This document shows, in pieces, positions 1 through 9,144 of a DNA stretch of 50,209 nt. The notes beneath the pieces were generated by a model that saw only the letters and a list, made by a program, of their open reading frames with translations, had not been told where the DNA came from and made no database searches. Position 1 is the first letter of the stretch; every line of letters begins with the position of its first letter. Source of the DNA: PUPG01 sp031323845 (GTDB lineage Bacteria > Bacteroidota > Bacteroidia > Bacteroidales > UBA7960); the NCBI GenBank assembly GCA_031323845.1, contig JAVIYP010000015.1, forward strand, positions 1 through 50,209. The letters are read 5' to 3'. Made by a program: the position numbers and the translations under genes.

Positions 1-46
1 AACCCCGGAATCTGCCAGATAAATCCGTAATTCGTATACAATAGAT

Positions 47-54
47 TACTTTTG
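47..54 (+). promoter_or_regulatory. possible -7 box upstream of the efflux operon
   Basis: TACTTTTG matches the Bacteroidota -7 consensus TAnnTTTG and lies about 130 bp before the adaptor gene. I see no good TTTG about 20 bp upstream, so this is a weak call. The rest of the first 187 bases shows no gene. Confidence 0.25.
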
Positions 55-187
55 AGGGTCTCTGGCGCCTGTGAACATTTCCTTCTCAGAACTGTTTCAT
101 TTAATGATACTTAAAAGCTTTTACCGGAACTTTTACCGGTGGTTGGCAGACCAGGATAACGGAGTTTAATCTTTACCCTATATTTCA

Positions 188-1261
188 ATGAAAAAAAATG
201 CTCGTTTTATTGTCAATGTCACACTGCTGCTGTTGCTGATCGGCATCATTGCCTATCCAAAGATCAGGCCCATATTCCAGGGTGGTTCATTTGAAGAACA
301 GTCTTTTCAGCCTCGTCAGCGGCCGCCTTTGAGTGTGAGTGCCTATATAATTGCCCCTGCCTCACTCAGGGAGGAGATCCGTACAACGGGAAGTTTGCTT
401 CCGGACGAGGAGGTTGATCTGGCTTTTGAGACCAGCGGCAAGGTTGTGGGCATATACTTTCGCGAAGGGAGCTATGTGCAGCAGGGCGACTTGCTTGCGA
501 AGATGAACGATCGTCATCTTCAGGCCCAGCTGCAGAAGCTGCAGGCCCAGCGTCGCCTGCTTGTTGAGCGTGAGTTTCGTCAACGATCACTGCTGGAACG
601 GGACGCGATCAGCCAGGAGGCTTACGACCAGGTGGTTACCGAACTGGAAACCCTCGACGCCGACATTGAACTGCTGGAGGCTCGCATAGCCGAAACCGAG
701 GTGCGTGCGCCCTTTGATGGTATTGTAGGCCTTCGCTACATCAGTGAGGGGAACTTTGCATCTCCGAATACCCGTATGGCCCGCCTCATAAAAACACAAC
801 CCCTGAAGCTTGAGTTCTCGATACCTGAACGTTACGCAGGATCGGTATCGACGGGCTTTCCCGTCCAGTTTCGTGTTGACGGTTTTCTTGAGCCCAAGCA
901 GGCAGAAGTGTACGCCGTTGACCCCCTGGTTGATGACAGGACCCGCACGTTCAGGCTTCGGGCGCTCTATGACAACGCCGGCAATGAATTAAACCCCGGC
1001 CGTTTTGCCTCGGTAAACCTTCAGCTATCAGAAATTGATGACGCCATTGCCATTCCTTCGGAGGCATTGATCCCTGAAATGGAAGGCGACAGGGTGTTTG
1101 TTTACCGGTCGGGGCGCGCCCATCCCGTGTATGTCCGTACCGGCCTCCGGACAGAAGACAGAGTTCAGATCCTTGATGGTCTGAGCTTTGGCGATACCTT
1201 GCTGGTTACCGGAGTTCTTCAGCTAAGGCAGGGCCTCCCCGTTGCTATTGATAACTTTTAA
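188..1261 (+). CDS. RND efflux periplasmic adaptor (membrane fusion protein, HlyD/AcrA type)
   Basis: This 357-residue protein would be the periplasmic adaptor joining the inner-membrane RND pump to the outer-membrane channel. A signal-anchor occupies residues about 8-23. The two half-lipoyl motifs are near residues 78-105 (DLAFETSGKVVGIYFREG) and 172-190 (VRAPFDGIVG), separated by a helical coiled coil at about 109-170 rich in Gln, Leu, Glu and Arg. A beta-barrel and membrane-proximal domain follow. The gene is first in a three-gene operon, with 3-12 bp to the pump gene and the channel gene after that. The family assignment is firm. The exported substrate cannot be told from sequence. Confidence 0.93.
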   Translation: MKKNARFIVNVTLLLLLIGIIAYPKIRPIFQGGSFEEQSFQPRQRPPLSVSAYIIAPASLREEIRTTGSLLPDEEVDLAFETSGKVVGIYFREGSYVQQGDLLAKMNDRHLQAQLQKLQAQRRLLVEREFRQRSLLERDAISQEAYDQVVTELETLDADIELLEARIAETEVRAPFDGIVGLRYISEGNFASPNTRMARLIKTQPLKLEFSIPERYAGSVSTGFPVQFRVDGFLEPKQAEVYAVDPLVDDRTRTFRLRALYDNAGNELNPGRFASVNLQLSEIDDAIAIPSEALIPEMEGDRVFVYRSGRAHPVYVRTGLRTEDRVQILDGLSFGDTLLVTGVLQLRQGLPVAIDNF

Positions 1262-1273
1262 GATGTGTCCAAG

Positions 1274-4200
1274 ATGAGTTTAGCATCCTTAAGTATAAAA
1301 AGACCTGTACTGGCCACCGTTTTCGTGATCGTGATTGTTCTTTTCGGATTGATCGGGATGACGTATCTCGGCGTGCGCGAATTCCCGAGTGTTGACCCGC
1401 CGGTGATCTCGGTCCGGACATCCTATCCGGGAGCAAACTCCGATGTGATCGAGACCCAGATCACCGAACCCCTGGAACAAGCCATCAATGCTGTTCCCGG
1501 CATACGTACGCTCACCAGCGTCAGCCGGCAGGGGTCAAGTAACATCACGGTTGAATTTGAGCTCAGTGTGAATATGGAAACCGCGGCCAACGACGTCCGC
1601 GATAAGGTGGCGCAAGCCCAGCGCATGCTGCCCAGGGACGTTGACCCTCCCATCGTGTCAAAGGCCGACGCCGACGCCAGCCCAATAATGTTTGTCACCG
1701 TGGAGAGCGAAACGCGTTCGCTGCTTGAGCTGTCGGAGATTGCCGAGCTGACTCTTCGCGAACAGCTTCAGACCATTGACGGTGTCAGCGGCATCCTGAT
1801 ATGGGGTCAGAAACGCTATGCCATGCGCCTGTGGATGGACCCTGCCAAACTTGCGGGCTATGGGCTGACACCAATGGATGTGCGTAATGCCCTTCAGCGC
1901 GAGAATGTAGAGCTCCCTTCAGGTCGCATCGAAGGCAACACGGTGGAACTCACCATACGCACCCTCGGCCTGATGTCAACACCGGAAGAATTCAACAACA
2001 TGATCATCACCGAGCAGGATGGACGCGTGGTGCGCTTCAGGGATATCGGCAGGGCGGAACTGGGCCCGGAAGACCTGAGAGGCATTGTGCGCCGCGACGG
2101 CGTTCCCATCGTCGGTAACGCCATCATACCTCAGCCCGGGTCGAATCATATCGACATCGTGGACGAAGTTTACCGGAGGCTTGCCATGATTGAGCGCGAC
2201 CTGCCCGATGATGTCACCATCAATATCGGTTTCGATAACACCGAGTATATCAGATCTTCCATAAGAGAAGTGCGCAACACCATATTCATAGCCTTTATTC
2301 TCGTTACGATCATCATCTTCCTGTTTTTACGCGACTGGCGCACGACCATTATTCCGGTACTGGTGATTCCGGTATCCCTGATAGGCTCATTCTTTATCAT
2401 GTATGTGGCGGGATTCACCATCAATGTGCTTACCCTGCTGGCGGTGGTGCTCGCTATCGGGCTCGTGGTGGATGATGCTATCGTGATGATGGAGAATATC
2501 TATGTGAAGATCGAGCGAGGCATGACACCGGTGCAGGCCGGACTGGCAGGCGCCAACGAAATCTTCTTTGCCATCATCGCCACTACCATAACACTGGTGG
2601 CCGTTTTCTTCCCTATTGTTTTTCTGGAAGGCATAACCGGAAGGCTGTTCCGTGAATTCAGCATAGTCATTGCTGGAGCGGTGATCATATCCTCCTTTGT
2701 GGCGCTGAGTTTCACGCCCATGCTGTCCACAAAGATTCTCAGGCAGCGCAAAACCCGAGGACGCTTTTACCACCGGACGGAAGGCTTTTTCACTGCGCTG
2801 AATGAAGCGTACAGGAAGTCACTGGAAAACTTCCTGCAACGGCGCTGGATGGCCGTTATGATACTGCTTGTCGCCGTCGGTTTTGTGATGCTGCTGTATC
2901 GTAACATCCCCGGTGAAATGGCGCCCATGGAAGACAGGTCCATGCTTACTATTAATGCCCGTGCACCCGAAGGCACAACCTACGAGTTCATACGCGACTA
3001 TATTGACGACATAGCCGACCTGGCAGAAGAACTGGTTCCGGAACGTGAAGCCATTACCTCCATGGTCTTTGAGCGATGGTCAAATGTGCGCATCATGCTG
3101 AAAAAGCCCAATGAGCGAAGAGCATCCCAGCAGGAGATAGCAGACCGCCTGGCAGTGGCCCTACGCGACAAAACACGAGCCATAGCCTTCGTCAACCAGC
3201 AGTCAACCTTCGGGGGCCGCAGATCGGGAAGGCCTGTGCAATATGTGTTGCAGGCGCAAAGCATAGAAAAGCTCCGTGAAGTGCTGCCCGAATTTATGGA
3301 AAGGGCTCAGAACAGTCACATATTACAGATGCCCGACGTTAACCTGAGGTTTAACCTCCCTGAAATGCAGGTGCATATCGACCGCGACAAGGCCAATGCC
3401 CTTGGTGTTTCCACTCAGAATATCGGACAAACACTTCAGCTGGCCCTCAGCGGGCAACGTTTCGGTTATTTCTTTATGCACGGAAAGCAATACCAGGTAT
3501 TCGGCGAACTTGCACGGGAAGACAGAAACACGCCTCTTGACTTAAAATCCCTGTTTGTCCGCAGTAATAATGGAACTATGGTACAGCTCGACAACCTGGT
3601 GACACTCAATGAACACACTGCTCCCCCCCAGCTGTTTCGCTATAACCGCTTTGTGTCGGCAACCGTTTCTGCCAACCTGGCACCGGGTTATACGATCAGT
3701 GACGGCATTGCGGAAATGGACCGGATTGCCGGCGAAGTGCTGGACGACACGTTCAGAACTGCCCTCGCCGGCGACTCAAAAGACTATCAGGAAAGCTCCT
3801 CCAGCCTGGTATTTGCTTTTGTGCTGGCCATCGTTCTCATATTCCTGGTCCTTTCTGCCCAGTTTGAAAGCTTTAAAGACCCCATCATCGTCATGATGAC
3901 GGTACCACTGGCAATAACCGGAGCCATGTTGTTTATGTGGTACTTCAACATCACTATGAACATCTTCAGTCAGATCGGGATCATCATGCTCATCGGCCTG
4001 GTGTCAAAAAACGGTATTTTGATGGTTGAATTTGCCAACCAGCGCAAGCAGGCAGGCATGAATAAGCTGGAAGCCATCAAGTATGCTGCCGCTGCCCGTT
4101 TCAGGCCCATACTCATGACCAGCCTGTCCACCATCCTTGGTGTGATGCCGCTGACGCTTGGCTTTGGTGAAGGAGCGCAGAGTCGCGCTGCCATGGGTGT

Positions 4201-4315
4201 TGCCGTTATCGGCGGGCTTGTACTGTCCACCTTTCTGACATTGTATGTCGTACCGGCCGTGTACTCATTTATCGCTACGGAATCAAAAAATGTGAAAGAT
4301 ATTGAAGAACTCTGA
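1274..4315 (+). CDS. RND efflux pump permease, HAE1/AcrB family
   Basis: This inner-membrane proton antiporter of about 1013 residues is the usual length for HAE1 pumps. The N-terminus SIKRPVLATVFVIVIVLFG is the typical cytoplasmic start and TM1. The TM4 proton-relay pair appears as VVDDAIVMMEN near residue 400, and the TM10 lysine is in SKNGILMVEFANQ near residue 912. I chose the ATG at 1274 because family members begin MSL.SI.KRP; a GTG at 1265 in the same frame would add three residues. HAE1 pumps expel drugs, detergents or other amphiphiles. The heavy-metal subfamily is unlikely because its charged TM4 motif is absent. The specific substrate is unknown. Confidence 0.95.
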   Translation: MSLASLSIKRPVLATVFVIVIVLFGLIGMTYLGVREFPSVDPPVISVRTSYPGANSDVIETQITEPLEQAINAVPGIRTLTSVSRQGSSNITVEFELSVNMETAANDVRDKVAQAQRMLPRDVDPPIVSKADADASPIMFVTVESETRSLLELSEIAELTLREQLQTIDGVSGILIWGQKRYAMRLWMDPAKLAGYGLTPMDVRNALQRENVELPSGRIEGNTVELTIRTLGLMSTPEEFNNMIITEQDGRVVRFRDIGRAELGPEDLRGIVRRDGVPIVGNAIIPQPGSNHIDIVDEVYRRLAMIERDLPDDVTINIGFDNTEYIRSSIREVRNTIFIAFILVTIIIFLFLRDWRTTIIPVLVIPVSLIGSFFIMYVAGFTINVLTLLAVVLAIGLVVDDAIVMMENIYVKIERGMTPVQAGLAGANEIFFAIIATTITLVAVFFPIVFLEGITGRLFREFSIVIAGAVIISSFVALSFTPMLSTKILRQRKTRGRFYHRTEGFFTALNEAYRKSLENFLQRRWMAVMILLVAVGFVMLLYRNIPGEMAPMEDRSMLTINARAPEGTTYEFIRDYIDDIADLAEELVPEREAITSMVFERWSNVRIMLKKPNERRASQQEIADRLAVALRDKTRAIAFVNQQSTFGGRRSGRPVQYVLQAQSIEKLREVLPEFMERAQNSHILQMPDVNLRFNLPEMQVHIDRDKANALGVSTQNIGQTLQLALSGQRFGYFFMHGKQYQVFGELAREDRNTPLDLKSLFVRSNNGTMVQLDNLVTLNEHTAPPQLFRYNRFVSATVSANLAPGYTISDGIAEMDRIAGEVLDDTFRTALAGDSKDYQESSSSLVFAFVLAIVLIFLVLSAQFESFKDPIIVMMTVPLAITGAMLFMWYFNITMNIFSQIGIIMLIGLVSKNGILMVEFANQRKQAGMNKLEAIKYAAAARFRPILMTSLSTILGVMPLTLGFGEGAQSRAAMGVAVIGGLVLSTFLTLYVVPAVYSFIATESKNVKDIEEL

Positions 4316-4330
4316 AATGCCTGATCCACT

Positions 4331-5644
4331 ATGAATCAAAAGATTTTTCCGGTCTTGTTTTTGTTTTTTGCTGCCACCGCCTCTGCACAGCACTATCACA
4401 GCCTTCAGGAAGTGATAGCCACAGCAGTTGAGAACAATTACGCCATACGCCTGGCAAGAAACAACCAGAGGATTTCTGAAAATAATTACAGCCTGGGTAA
4501 CGCCGGCTTTCTCCCTGTCATAGACCTCAGGGGGCAGTATTCCGGTACGCGCACCAACACCGACAGAACCGACTTTGACGGCGTCGGGTCGAGCCTTAGG
4601 AATATTCACAACACCGTGGGCAGTGCCAATCTCAGCCTGGGCTGGACAATTTTCGACGGCTTCAGGGTGCAGTACAATTACGACAAACTGGAGGTGCTAA
4701 AAGAAATGGGCGAACTTAGCACCGAAGTTGCCCTGGAAAACCTGGTGGCGGCGATCACTGCAGAATACTTCAACCTGGTGCAGCAACAGCGTTTGCTCGA
4801 CAACCTGAGGTTTGCCGTTGAATTGTCGCGCGAGCGTGTCCGTATTGATGAAGAACGCTTTTTACTGGGTTCAGGGTCGAAGCTGCAACTGCTTCAGGCG
4901 GAGGTGTTTCTCAATGCCGACAGTTCACGCATGGGCAGACAGGAAGAAGTGGTGAGGGCTTCACGCGTACGCCTCAACGAGCTGATGGCCATGGAAAACC
5001 TGAGGTACAACATCAGACCCGCCGATACCGTCATTTCCATTAATGAAATCATGATCTACGAGACCCTGGAGCGGTCGGCGTTAAGCAGAAATACGAGGCT
5101 GCGTGCTGCCGCCAAAAACAAACGGATCGTCGAATACGATCACAAACTGACCATTTCACAGGCCTACCCCTATGTGAACCTGAGCTCAGGTTACGGATAC
5201 ACCTACAACACCTTTCAGACCGGGACCTTCAGCGACCAGCAAAGCTTTGGCATGAACTATGGGATTACGGTCGGCATGAACATTTTTGACGGCTTCAACC
5301 GCCGCCGGCAAATCAGCAACGCTGCCATCAATAAGGAAAACAGCCGCATTGTTTATGAGGATGTCCATCTATCTGTAATGTCGGACCTCATAACGATCTA
5401 CAACGAATACCTGAACAATTTCAGACTGCTCGACCTTGAAACCCAAAACCTGGATGTTGCCTACGAAACCCTGAACATAGCCATGGAACGCTACCGTTTG
5501 GGGGCCTTGTCGGGGTTTGAGCTAAGGGAGGTGCAGAAGAACCTGCTGGAAGCCGAAGAGCGCCTCCTGTCCATACAGTACAACACCAAACTTGCGGAGA
5601 TATCTCTGCTCAGGCTGGCCGGACGCGTATTGGAATATCTGTAA
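4331..5644 (+). CDS. TolC-family outer-membrane efflux channel
   Basis: This 437-residue protein has a signal peptide (residues 1 to about 19, ending ATASAQ), then two homologous long-helix repeats typical of the OEP/TolC family: ITAEYFNLVQQQRLLDNLR in the first half and MSDLITIYNEYLNNFRLL in the second. It would be the trimeric outer-membrane duct of the pump encoded immediately upstream, with a 15-bp gap. It ends 28 bp before the convergent cysS gene, and I see no clear terminator between them. Confidence 0.92.
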   Translation: MNQKIFPVLFLFFAATASAQHYHSLQEVIATAVENNYAIRLARNNQRISENNYSLGNAGFLPVIDLRGQYSGTRTNTDRTDFDGVGSSLRNIHNTVGSANLSLGWTIFDGFRVQYNYDKLEVLKEMGELSTEVALENLVAAITAEYFNLVQQQRLLDNLRFAVELSRERVRIDEERFLLGSGSKLQLLQAEVFLNADSSRMGRQEEVVRASRVRLNELMAMENLRYNIRPADTVISINEIMIYETLERSALSRNTRLRAAAKNKRIVEYDHKLTISQAYPYVNLSSGYGYTYNTFQTGTFSDQQSFGMNYGITVGMNIFDGFNRRRQISNAAINKENSRIVYEDVHLSVMSDLITIYNEYLNNFRLLDLETQNLDVAYETLNIAMERYRLGALSGFELREVQKNLLEAEERLLSIQYNTKLAEISLLRLAGRVLEYL

Positions 5645-5672
5645 AACGCCTGGTTGGAAAACAACGGCAGGC

Positions 5673-7157
5673 CTAGCTGTCGTTTAAATGCCAGGAAGCA
5701 CCCTCTTTCCCGTCTTTGACCAAAATGCCTAAGCGGTTTAATGCATCGCGGAGTTTGTCGGAAGTGCCCCAGTCTTTGTTCTGCCTGGCTTCGGCCCGGA
5801 TGTCAAGAATGATCTCCATCAGGCCCTCCGTTGTTTTCTGATGTTGCGACCGGTCGGCTGAATGCATGCTTTCAAGGCCGAGAATCTCTCCGGCAAACAC
5901 CCGGAAGGTTTCGCGCAGCATGTCAATGTCCTCCAGGCACAGCGTTTCTTTACTGTCTTTTACGGCATTGATGATTCTTACTGCGTCAAAAAGGTGTGCT
6001 ATTGCCTGTGGTGCATTGAAATCATCGTTCATAGACTGGTAGCACCTGGTTTTTAACCAGGAAACGTCAACGGACGAGGAGTCTGACGGTTTTAATTCCT
6101 TTAAAACGTTCATGGCCTGTACCAGGCGTTGCAGTCCCTTCTCGGCAGCGCGGAGCGCTTCGTTGCTGAAATCGAGGGTGCTGCGGTAATGTGCCTGTAG
6201 AATGAAAAACCGTATGGTCATCGGGTGGTAAGCCTGGTCAAGCAATTCGTGGTTCCCGCTGAAGAATTCCTTGAGTGTGATAAAGTTGCCAAGCGACTTG
6301 CCCATTTTCTGGCCATTGATGGTAATCATGTTGTTGTGCATCCAGTACCTGACGGCATCCTTGCCGCTGGCGGCAATGGACTGGGCTATTTCACATTCGT
6401 GGTGCGGGAACAGCAGGTCCATGCCGCCTCCATGAATGTCAAACACCTCTCCAAGGTATTTGGTGCTCATGGCCGAGCACTCCAGATGCCAGCCCGGGAA
6501 GCCCTCCCCCCAGGGCGATGGCCACCGCATTATGTGTGCCGGCGAAGCCTTCTTCCACAGCGCAAAATCTGCCGGATGGCGCTTCTCCTGCTGCCCCTCA
6601 AGCGTCCTCTGCCCGGAAATCATCTCCTCCGTGTCGCGACCGCTCAGCTTTCCGTAATGAAAACGCTCATTGTATTTCTCAACGTTAAAATAGACAGAAC
6701 CGTTGACCTCATAGGCATACCCGGCATCCAAAATGGCTTTTACCATTTCTATCTGTTCAATGATATGACCGGATGCGCGTGGCTCAATGCTTGGTTTTAA
6801 CACATTGAGCATGTCCATGTCCTCATGGTAACGGTCCGTGTAATACTGAACCACCTCCATGGGCTCCAGCTGGTTGAGCCGTGCCTGTTTTGCTATCTTA
6901 TCCTCTCCCTCATCCGCATCATTTTCAAGATGACCCACATCCGTAATGTTACGCACGTAGCGCAGCTTGTAACCCAAATGTTTCATGTAACGAAACACCA
7001 CGTCAAACGTAACCGCCGGTCGTGCATGACCCAGATGTGCATCACCGTAAACGGTCGGCCCGCAAACATACAAGCCGACAAAAGGTGGATTGAGGGGTTC
7101 AAAAACCTCTTTCTTCCTTGATAATGAATTATGTATGACTAAAGCCCGGTCAATCAT
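5673..7157 (-). CDS. cysS: cysteinyl-tRNA synthetase
   Basis: This class I aminoacyl-tRNA synthetase charges tRNA-Cys in the cytoplasm. From the ATG at 7157 it is 494 residues, close to the family norm. The N-terminus carries the zinc-ligand Cys in YVCGPTVYGDAHLGHARP, with the HIGH signature as HLGH. The other zinc ligands are in WHLECSAMS and FPHHECEIAQ, and the KMSKS loop reads KMGKS (GQKMGKSLGNFI). An in-frame upstream extension to 7229 is possible but adds 24 residues unlike the family. The gene runs toward the efflux operon, with the patatin gene 80 bp upstream on the same strand. Confidence 0.96.
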   Translation of the reverse strand: MIDRALVIHNSLSRKKEVFEPLNPPFVGLYVCGPTVYGDAHLGHARPAVTFDVVFRYMKHLGYKLRYVRNITDVGHLENDADEGEDKIAKQARLNQLEPMEVVQYYTDRYHEDMDMLNVLKPSIEPRASGHIIEQIEMVKAILDAGYAYEVNGSVYFNVEKYNERFHYGKLSGRDTEEMISGQRTLEGQQEKRHPADFALWKKASPAHIMRWPSPWGEGFPGWHLECSAMSTKYLGEVFDIHGGGMDLLFPHHECEIAQSIAASGKDAVRYWMHNNMITINGQKMGKSLGNFITLKEFFSGNHELLDQAYHPMTIRFFILQAHYRSTLDFSNEALRAAEKGLQRLVQAMNVLKELKPSDSSSVDVSWLKTRCYQSMNDDFNAPQAIAHLFDAVRIINAVKDSKETLCLEDIDMLRETFRVFAGEILGLESMHSADRSQHQKTTEGLMEIILDIRAEARQNKDWGTSDKLRDALNRLGILVKDGKEGASWHLNDS

Positions 7158-7237
7158 GTGTATGTGCGTTCGAAAAATACAAAGGTACTGAAAAGTTAAG
7201 TGAATCTTATCATGAAGAAGGCGAAGCAAACCGGGGC

Positions 7238-8002
7238 TTAAACCTTCTTTAAAACCTCAACGGCCTTTTTATAGCCGACCTCAAACACTTTTTCTGCCGA
7301 CGACAGGTCAAGGATGCCGAACTCCTCAAGGTTTTCCGGCTGAATAAATATGGAACACTTGTCTTTACGCATTTCTGCATGATTAAGCATGGTAAGGTGA
7401 AACGTTCTGATGCCAAGTTTTTTAAGCCCTTTGATGTTGCTTTCCCGGCCAACCGGATTGACATTGACACCGATAATTTGCTTGCAATGGCCGACCAGGG
7501 GTTCTACGGGAAAATTGTTGAGAATGCCGCCGTCAAGGTATTGATTTCCCTTTATGGTTACGGGAGGAAAAACAACAGGAATGGAAGATGAAGCAATGAT
7601 GGCTTCAACCAGTTTCCCTTTGTCGAATGCCGTATATTCTACGGTATTGATATTTACCGCATGAATGATGAGCGGGATCTTAAGGTCCTCAATGTTTTCT
7701 GCACGGAGGGTTTTCTTAAGGGTCTTTTCAAAGCCTTTCATTTCGACAAGGCCGTCCTTAGAAAATAAAAAATCAAGAAAGCCAAAAAGGTTTTTACTGA
7801 CCAGTGTCTTTAAAATGTCCTCAATGGGATGCCCGTCGGCATATAAAGCACCGATGATGCTGCCGGCACTCACCCCCGAAATGATATCCGGTTTAATGTC
7901 GTGTTCCTCCAGTGCCTTTAAAACGCCGAGGTGGGCAAACCCGCGTGTGCCGCCACCGCTAAGCACAAGCCCGTAATTGTATTTCTTTTTTTTAAACATC
8001 AT
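7238..8002 (-). CDS. patatin-like phospholipase family protein
   Basis: This serine acyl hydrolase of about 254 residues has the patatin catalytic elements. The oxyanion glycine loop is GGGTRGFAHLG near residue 14, the nucleophile elbow is GVSAG, and the catalytic Asp is in YLDGGILNNFPV. It lacks a signal peptide and resembles the cytoplasmic RssA/YchK-type branch rather than secreted toxins. The start at 8002 (or the adjacent ATG at 7999) puts the conserved YGLVLSGGG near the N-terminus. An open upstream extension to 8218 looks non-coding. The substrate is unknown; phospholipid turnover is an inference from the family. Confidence 0.88.
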   Translation of the reverse strand: MMFKKKKYNYGLVLSGGGTRGFAHLGVLKALEEHDIKPDIISGVSAGSIIGALYADGHPIEDILKTLVSKNLFGFLDFLFSKDGLVEMKGFEKTLKKTLRAENIEDLKIPLIIHAVNINTVEYTAFDKGKLVEAIIASSSIPVVFPPVTIKGNQYLDGGILNNFPVEPLVGHCKQIIGVNVNPVGRESNIKGLKKLGIRTFHLTMLNHAEMRKDKCSIFIQPENLEEFGILDLSSAEKVFEVGYKKAVEVLKKV

Positions 8003-8345
8003 GTTTCTCTTTTGTAAACAACTTCCGGTGTCCTGCCAGGTGCGGAATCCTGCCGGCCCCTGGCTTTGTTCCTTTTTACTTGCAAAGCAACATCCCCGCC
8101 ATGCTGCGGCCATGTACCGGTGTTCCTTCCAGGACTGCGCAAAATCGCTGCGGCATAACCGGATCAATGGCATGGACACGTCAGCAGGTAAATATACGTG
8201 AAATTTTTTAACGAACACAGAAGTCTTCCATCAACAACAGATAGAAACCGTGTTGCCGGCCGTTTCAGAAGATTAACTGGCTGTGTAAAGCGGTTTGACA
8301 ATTCGGTACGTTTTTTGTATCTTTGTTTTTTAAAATGTCCATGTG
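8003..8345. other. divergent intergenic region (patatin gene / orphan secreted protein)
   Basis: These 343 bp lie between divergently transcribed genes. The right end holds a good plus-strand promoter at 8294-8325. I found no convincing minus-strand promoter, and the open frames here look like chance extensions. Confidence 0.5.
8294..8325 (+). promoter_or_regulatory. Bacteroidota sigma-ABfr promoter
   Basis: TTTG at 8294-8297, a 20-bp spacer, then TATCTTTG at 8318-8325. This is an exact fit to TTTG-N19/21-TAnnTTTG. It drives the gene at 8346, leaving a leader of roughly 14 nt. Confidence 0.68.
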
Positions 8346-8927
8346 ATGAAAATGCGTGTTCGTTTGAGCGGTGTAATTTTGTTTCTGTTTCTTTTGTATA
8401 CTGCATCTGTCAATGCACAATTGCCCACACCTCATTTTGGTGTGCAGCTGGGCAGTTCCTTTTCCAGTTTTGGTTCCCAGGGCAGTATGTTTTCCCAAAC
8501 CCTTGCCCCCAGTCTCAATTGGGACATGAATGAAAACTTCCATCTTGAAGTTGGCACGATCTTTAGTTTCGGCCGGATGAATGCCGCAATGCCCGACGCT
8601 CTGTTGGCCGGTAATATGCAAAATCTGAGCAGCACCACCATGTATGCCTTTGGCGTGTACCGTGTAAACCCCCGCCTGAGCATCAGTGGTGCAACATGGT
8701 TTGAACAGGCTGACCTGCCGTTGTTTGATGCATCAATGACGCCACACATCATGCAGCATAACCCGCGCGGGATGATGCTGGGGCTTGATTACAAAGTAAC
8801 CGAAAACCTGCGTTTTGGATTTGAGGTAAGCTCCTCCTCAGGCCTTTCTCCCTGGTCGCCCGGATTGTTCCGCAGTTACGGCTTCCCCGGCGGTCATCTG
8901 CATCCCATGCAGAACATCAGAAACTAA
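8346..8927 (+). CDS. hypothetical secreted protein
   Basis: I do not recognise this 193-residue product. It begins with a clear signal peptide (residues 1 to about 22, hydrophobic LSGVILFLFLLYTASVNAQ). The remainder is rich in Gly, Ser, Phe and Met with alternating beta-like segments (FHLEVGTIFSF, LRFGFEVSSSSGLSPW), suggesting a small outer-membrane beta-barrel or surface protein. The C-terminus is Gly/His/Met-rich (GFPGGHLHPMQNIRN). The ATG at 8346 was chosen over a GTG one codon upstream. It has its own promoter and stands alone between divergent and convergent neighbours. Confidence 0.72.
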   Translation: MKMRVRLSGVILFLFLLYTASVNAQLPTPHFGVQLGSSFSSFGSQGSMFSQTLAPSLNWDMNENFHLEVGTIFSFGRMNAAMPDALLAGNMQNLSSTTMYAFGVYRVNPRLSISGATWFEQADLPLFDASMTPHIMQHNPRGMMLGLDYKVTENLRFGFEVSSSSGLSPWSPGLFRSYGFPGGHLHPMQNIRN

Positions 8928-9097
8928 CAAGCTCCGTCAGTGAGCTCATTCCTTTCTTTTCTCGAAAAAAGTAAGAATTTGTGTTGCCTTTTTCAAAAAA
9001 AATGCCTATATTGTAACACTGTTTGAAACAACTCTGCCCTAGGTGGTTTTAAATGGTCGTTTTGGTTAATGTTGTTTTTGTTTCTCTGGCAGAAAAT

Positions 9098-9131
9098 AAC
9101 AGGAGGTCAGTTGTTCGCCTCCTGTTTTTTT
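9098..9131 (+). terminator. rho-independent terminator
   Basis: The arms AACAGGAGG (9098-9106) and CCTCCTGTT (9118-9126) form a 9-bp stem with an 11-nt loop, followed by a run of T. It ends plus-strand transcription about 170 bp after the orphan gene, just before the convergent radical SAM gene. Confidence 0.78.
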
Positions 9132-9144
9132 GATTTGGGAGGTA

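Noticed and set aside
8003..8218. N-terminal extension of the patatin-like protein
   Set aside because: The extension is not like the family, and the conserved YGLVLSGGG begins close to the ATG at 8002.
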